Of a stretch of DNA of 64,000 nt, positions 60,346 through 64,000 are shown piece after piece. Each line of letters starts with the position of its first letter. The first letter of the stretch is position 1. The stretch comes from an uncultured Myxococcales bacterium. GTDB lineage: Bacteria; Myxococcota_A; UBA9042. The notes beneath the pieces were generated by a model. It was not told the DNA's origin. It saw only the letters and a program-made list of their open reading frames with translations, and ran no database searches. The stretch covers positions 18,393-82,392 of the forward strand of contig CAJBNH010000173.1 of the NCBI GenBank assembly GCA_903955385.1, read 5' to 3'. Made by a program: the position numbers and the translations under genes.

Positions 60346-63300
60346 CTACGGCAGCGGCAGCGCATACGTCACGCTTCGCAGGAGCGGAGGCGAGATCGCC
60401 GACGTGTTCGTGCAGACGTTGCCGACGAACAAGGCACCGCCCGACCGGGCGTCGGCAGCGACGGCCGTGAAGGCACTGTTGGTGCAGTACGCGCCGTTGA
60501 AATTCGGCGTGGCCAGTACGCGAACGGTCCACGTTGCCGGGTCGAGCTGGGTGCCGATGGTGTCCTTGTGGATCAGCACGACCGGCTCGATGACACCCTT
60601 GATCGTCCGAGAGCCCCACAGGAACACGTAGCCGTTGTACGTGGTGACGGAGCGGATCGCGTACGCGCTGACGATGCTGTTCGCGCTGTAGAAGGTCGCG
60701 GCATTGCCCTTTTGGAAGGCGAGGAAGCCCGACGGTCCGATCAGCCACCGCGACGTGTCGTCCGACAGGAACATCCCTTGATCGTAGACTAGCGCGTCTC
60801 CGAACGTTTCCGCTGAGGTGGCGTAAACACCAGCGGACGTCTTGGCATAGGCGCCCGTCGACGTGTCCCAGACCCAGTCGACGATCGAAGGCGAGCCCGT
60901 CGAAAGCACGGGCTTGGTGGCGACGGCCACGTTGTAGACGGCCGTCGTCGAAGACATGCAAGGCGGCAAGCAAAGGGTCTTGTAGGTGGAGACCGTCGCG
61001 GCGATCGGGAACTGCAAGCTCGACACGGACGTCCCGGCGCAAGTGAACTTGACGGCACCGGAATCCGGACCGTAGCAGCGCGCTACGGCCGTCGGGCCGG
61101 CGAGATGCACGTACAGCGTGGTGCCGACCAACCTCGAGCCGACGGTTCGCCAGTCCAGACTTCCCATGCCCGCAGTGTTGAGTCCGGCCACAAGCGGGTT
61201 GGACGTGCTCCAACTGTTCAAGGCGGGCATCCACATCCAGACCGCGCCCTTCAGGCCAACGACGACTTGGTCAGACGCGTGGAGCAACGTGCTGGGGATC
61301 ACCGTCGTGCCGTCGACAACCTTGCCGTTGGCCGCGAGGGTGGTGATGACGTACTCCTGACTTGCGGCCGGGTTAGCGACCGGCTTGGGCGCCATGACCG
61401 CGGCCCAACTGCCCTTGAACTTCGACTGATAAGCCAGACCGACGACGGGTCCGGGCGTTCCGTCCATCATCGAGAAGCCGACACAAGCTGCGTTGACGCA
61501 GACGTCGCCGGAAGTGGCCAACTTGCCGTCGCTGCAAACCGAGAAGTCGGCGACCGGCGAGGCGCCCGAGCAGACGCCGGAACCGTCGCACACCTCTCCG
61601 GAGGTGCAGTCGTTGGCGTCGGTGCACGCGGTCCCCTTGACGAGTGCGGAGTTCTTGCAGCTCGCCGACGCGTTATCGCACGCAGCCTGCTGGCAGGTCG
61701 GTGCCGCGGGGCAGACCTTGGCGCTGCCGCCGCCACACTTGCCGTTGCTGTCGCAGACCTCGTTCTCCGTGCAGAACAGGCCGTCGTTGCAGGTGGTACC
61801 GGTCGCCTTGGGCTTGGTTCCGCAGTTGCCGGTCACGGTGTCGCAGGTTGCATCGTTGCACTGGTCGCCGTTGCAGACCTTCGCAGCGCCGCCGACGCAG
61901 GCGCCCGCAATGTTGCAAGTATCGCTCTGGGTGCAGGCGTTACCGTCGCTGCACGCAGCGTTGATCTGCACCGTGTTCTGGCACTTGTAGATGGTCCCGG
62001 CGAGGACACAGGCGTCGAGGGTGCACGCGTTGCCGTCGTTGCAGTCCTTGGCTTGGTTCGCCACCGTGCAGGCGCAGGTGTACGAGCCCGACTTGCAGGC
62101 GCCCGACAAGCACTGGTCGCCGCTGGTGCAGTCGTTGCCGTCGCTGCAGCTGGAACCACCGGCTTTGGGATTCAGCCCGCACGCACCTGTATTCGAGTCG
62201 CAGGTCGGGTCGTTGCACTGGTCGCCGTTGCAGGTCTTGACCTGTCCGCCGCCGCACAGGCCATTCGCGTTGCACGCCTCAGACGAGGTGCACGCGTTGC
62301 CGTCGGAACAAGAGGTGCCTGGTGCCGCGGCCGCCGTCGTGCACTTGTCGTTCTGTTCGTCGCACTGTCCGACCAGACAGTTGCCGCCGGGGCAGGACTG
62401 CGTCGTACCTGCGCACGTGCCCTTGCCGTCACACATGTCGCCGACCGTGCAGAACTGCCCGTCATCGCACAGGGTGGCCGCGGCCTTGGGGACCTTCTTG
62501 CACTGGTCGGCGCCGTCGTCGCACTGGCCGACGTTGCAGGCGTCCGCAACTTCGGCACATGTCTTGGCCAGACCGCCGACGCAGGTGCCGTTGGCGCTGC
62601 AGGCGTCGTTCAGCGTGCAGTACTGACCATCCTCACAGGAGGTTCCCTGAGGTTTCGGAGACTTGCCGCACTGGTAGGTGGCGACTCCGGTCGACCCGCA
62701 GGAACCGGTGTTGCACACGTCGTTCTGTGCGGAGCAGTCCGGCGCGTCGCCCGGCTGGCACTTGCCCGCCTTGCAGCCGTCGTTGACGGTGCAACCGCTG
62801 CCGTCGGCATCGCAAGGCGTGGCGTCCGCCTTCGGGACCGAGGTGCACGCACCGGTCGCGGCATCGCACGCGCCCGTGTTGCACGCGTTGGCGGACGCGC
62901 TGCAGTCCTTCGCCGTTCCGCCCGTGCAAGCACCGGCCTGGCAAACGCCCGACCCGGGGTTCTGGCACTTGTTAGCGGTGTCACACGCCTTGCCGTTGGC
63001 GGCGGCCGCCTCGTTCTTGCACTTCTTGGTCGCCACGTCGCACGAGTCGACGGTGCACGGGTTGTTGTCGTCGCAGTCCTTGGCGCCGGTAGCGGGCTGG
63101 CACTGGCACTCGTTGATCGAGACGCACTTGCCGCCGCTGCACGAGTCCTTGGTGCACGCCTCGCCGTCGTCGCACGCGGCCTTGTCGTCGGGCGTTTGCA
63201 GGCAGCCCTTGAGCAGGTCGCACGTGTCCACCGTGCAGGGGTTGCCGTCGCTGCAGCTCTGGGCGTTGGCGGTCGTGGTGCACTGACCGGTCTTCGCGTC

Positions 63301-64000
63301 GCAGCCGTCCAGCGTGCACGCAACGCCGTCGTCGCACGCCTTGGCCACGCCCACACAGCCGCCCTTGTCACACGCGTCGGCTTGGGTGCACGCGTTGCCG
63401 TCGTTGCAGGCCGCGGCCATGGGCGTGAACTGGCAGCCCAGCTGGGGGTCGCAAGTGTCGGCGGTGCAAGCGTTGCCATCATCACACGGAAGGGGGGCGC
63501 CGCCGCCGCACTGGCCCTGCCCGCACTTGGAGCCAGTCGAGCAAGCGTTGTTATCGTCGCACGCGGCACCGTCGTTTACGGCCGTCGGCACGCATTGGCC
63601 GGTGCCCTTGTCACACTGCGACGTCATGCAAGCGTTGTCGTTCGCTGGGTCGCACTTGACGGCAAGCACGGGATCAGCCTCGCATTTCTTGGCAACGCAC
63701 TTCAGATCGCCCAGACACTTGTTGTCGCTCTGGGCCGCGCACTCGACGTCCGTTTGGCAGGAGCAAGTGGACGAGCCAACGCACTGGCCGTCAGGGCCAC
63801 ACTTGTCGCCCTCGGTGCAGGTGCTGCCGTCGTCGCACGCCGCACCCGCTTGGAAGCCTTGAACCACGCAGCCCTGCGCCGCATCGCAAGTCTGCGTCGT
63901 GCAAGGGTTTCCGTCGTCGCACTGCTCGTTCTTCGCTGCGTGGGTACAGCCCAGCTGCGGGTCACAGGCGTCGAGGGTGCAGTCGACGCCGTCGCTGCAA
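60346..64000 (-). CDS. Giant Cys-rich repeat protein, 5' end beyond the window
   Basis: At least 1217 residues are encoded and the frame stays open to the window edge, so start and any signal peptide lie outside. About 820 residues are tandem Cys-rich repeats of the same CDDGNxCTxDxC family as the protein at 54288-58478, with additional shorter variants (CNGDQCNDxxC, CDDGQFCTVGDxC). The final 400 residues have almost no Cys and a pattern of short repeated strands ending in Trp or Gly turns (GAVWMWMPALNSWS, SIVDWVWDTSTGAY, GYVFLWGSRTIKG), which fits a beta-propeller. The stop lies 10 bases from the end of the GtrA-like gene. It is probably a surface or secreted protein. Confidence 0.88.
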   Translation of the reverse strand, partial: CSDGVDCTLDACDPQLGCTHAAKNEQCDDGNPCTTQTCDAAQGCVVQGFQAGAACDDGSTCTEGDKCGPDGQCVGSSTCSCQTDVECAAQSDNKCLGDLKCVAKKCEADPVLAVKCDPANDNACMTSQCDKGTGQCVPTAVNDGAACDDNNACSTGSKCGQGQCGGGAPLPCDDGNACTADTCDPQLGCQFTPMAAACNDGNACTQADACDKGGCVGVAKACDDGVACTLDGCDAKTGQCTTTANAQSCSDGNPCTVDTCDLLKGCLQTPDDKAACDDGEACTKDSCSGGKCVSINECQCQPATGAKDCDDNNPCTVDSCDVATKKCKNEAAAANGKACDTANKCQNPGSGVCQAGACTGGTAKDCSASANACNTGACDAATGACTSVPKADATPCDADGSGCTVNDGCKAGKCQPGDAPDCSAQNDVCNTGSCGSTGVATYQCGKSPKPQGTSCEDGQYCTLNDACSANGTCVGGLAKTCAEVADACNVGQCDDGADQCKKVPKAAATLCDDGQFCTVGDMCDGKGTCAGTTQSCPGGNCLVGQCDEQNDKCTTAAAAPGTSCSDGNACTSSEACNANGLCGGGQVKTCNGDQCNDPTCDSNTGACGLNPKAGGSSCSDGNDCTSGDQCLSGACKSGSYTCACTVANQAKDCNDGNACTLDACVLAGTIYKCQNTVQINAACSDGNACTQSDTCNIAGACVGGAAKVCNGDQCNDATCDTVTGNCGTKPKATGTTCNDGLFCTENEVCDSNGKCGGGSAKVCPAAPTCQQAACDNASASCKNSALVKGTACTDANDCTSGEVCDGSGVCSGASPVADFSVCSDGKLATSGDVCVNAACVGFSMMDGTPGPVVGLAYQSKFKGSWAAVMAPKPVANPAASQEYVITTLAANGKVVDGTTVIPSTLLHASDQVVVGLKGAVWMWMPALNSWSTSNPLVAGLNTAGMGSLDWRTVGSRLVGTTLYVHLAGPTAVARCYGPDSGAVKFTCAGTSVSSLQFPIAATVSTYKTLCLPPCMSSTTAVYNVAVATKPVLSTGSPSIVDWVWDTSTGAYAKTSAGVYATSAETFGDALVYDQGMFLSDDTSRWLIGPSGFLAFQKGNAATFYSANSIVSAYAIRSVTTYNGYVFLWGSRTIKGVIEPVVLIHKDTIGTQLDPATWTVRVLATPNFNGAYCTNSAFTAVAADARSGGALFVGNVCTNTSAISPPLLRSVTYALPLP

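Noticed and set aside
1..64000. CRISPR arrays, insertion sequences or transposases
   Set aside because: No short direct repeats with regular spacers outside coding repeats and no transposase-like protein were seen. The regular repeats at 54-64 kb are protein-coding.

Overview
The window is high-GC bacterial DNA with dense genes, GTG/TTG starts, and several hallmarks of Myxococcota and related former Deltaproteobacteria: a eukaryotic-like Ser/Thr kinase, FHA domains, PEGA-type domains, a PxxKW-family cysteine-rich protein, and very large lipoproteins built from CDDGNxCTxDxC repeats. The lineage is inferred from gene content only.

Layout. 0-5 kb: a lipoprotein, a tRNA-Asp/Val/Asp cluster behind a clean TTGACA promoter, a kinase on the minus strand, then surE and apt. 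5.1-24.9 kb: one co-directional cluster encoding a contractile injection system of the extracellular (eCIS, Afp/PVC-like) type. Its order is DUF4255 protein, sheath 1, tail assembly chaperone-like protein, DUF6760-like small protein, sheath 2, tube protein with a long N-terminal extension, a 1329-residue Ala/Ser-rich protein, LysM hub protein, gpD/VgrG-like hub, gp25-like wedge, baseplate J-like protein, PASTA plus tail protein I fusion, a probable tail fibre or receptor-binding protein, a soluble FHA protein, and a membrane VWA-FHA protein. I found no AAA+ ATPase, PAAR tip or recognisable toxin. 25-34.5 kb: a sugar nucleotidyltransferase, then a partial respiratory complex I operon nuoE-F-J-K-L-M-N (A, B, C, D, G, H and I are not here). 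34.7-44 kb: a lipoprotein with a caspase/gingipain-like His/Cys pair, an RlmL-type RNA methyltransferase, a LysM-MepA endopeptidase, and a minus-strand operon accC-accB-prmA-rsmE with a possible small coupled gene. 44-54.2 kb: ftsY, a protein of tandem PEGA-like repeats, enoyl-CoA hydratase, PxxKW protein, a P-loop protein, a Cys-rich lipoprotein, a GST, a PEGA protein next to a dual-specificity phosphatase, and signal peptidase I. 54.3-64 kb: two giant Cys-rich repeat proteins on the minus strand (the second runs off the right edge) flanking zapA, a divergent 5-formyltetrahydrofolate cyclo-ligase homologue and a GtrA-like membrane protein.

The most interesting part is the eCIS locus. Its unusual features are the giant low-complexity protein, the extended tube protein, the PASTA fusion, and the two FHA proteins at its 3' end, which suggest phospho-dependent control of assembly or firing, possibly by kinases such as the one 2 kb upstream. 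Promoters of the form TTGACA-N16/17-TAGnnT precede the tRNA cluster and the baseplate genes. A 14-bp dyad TGACC-N4-GGTCA lies upstream of both the baseplate gene block and the nuo operon.
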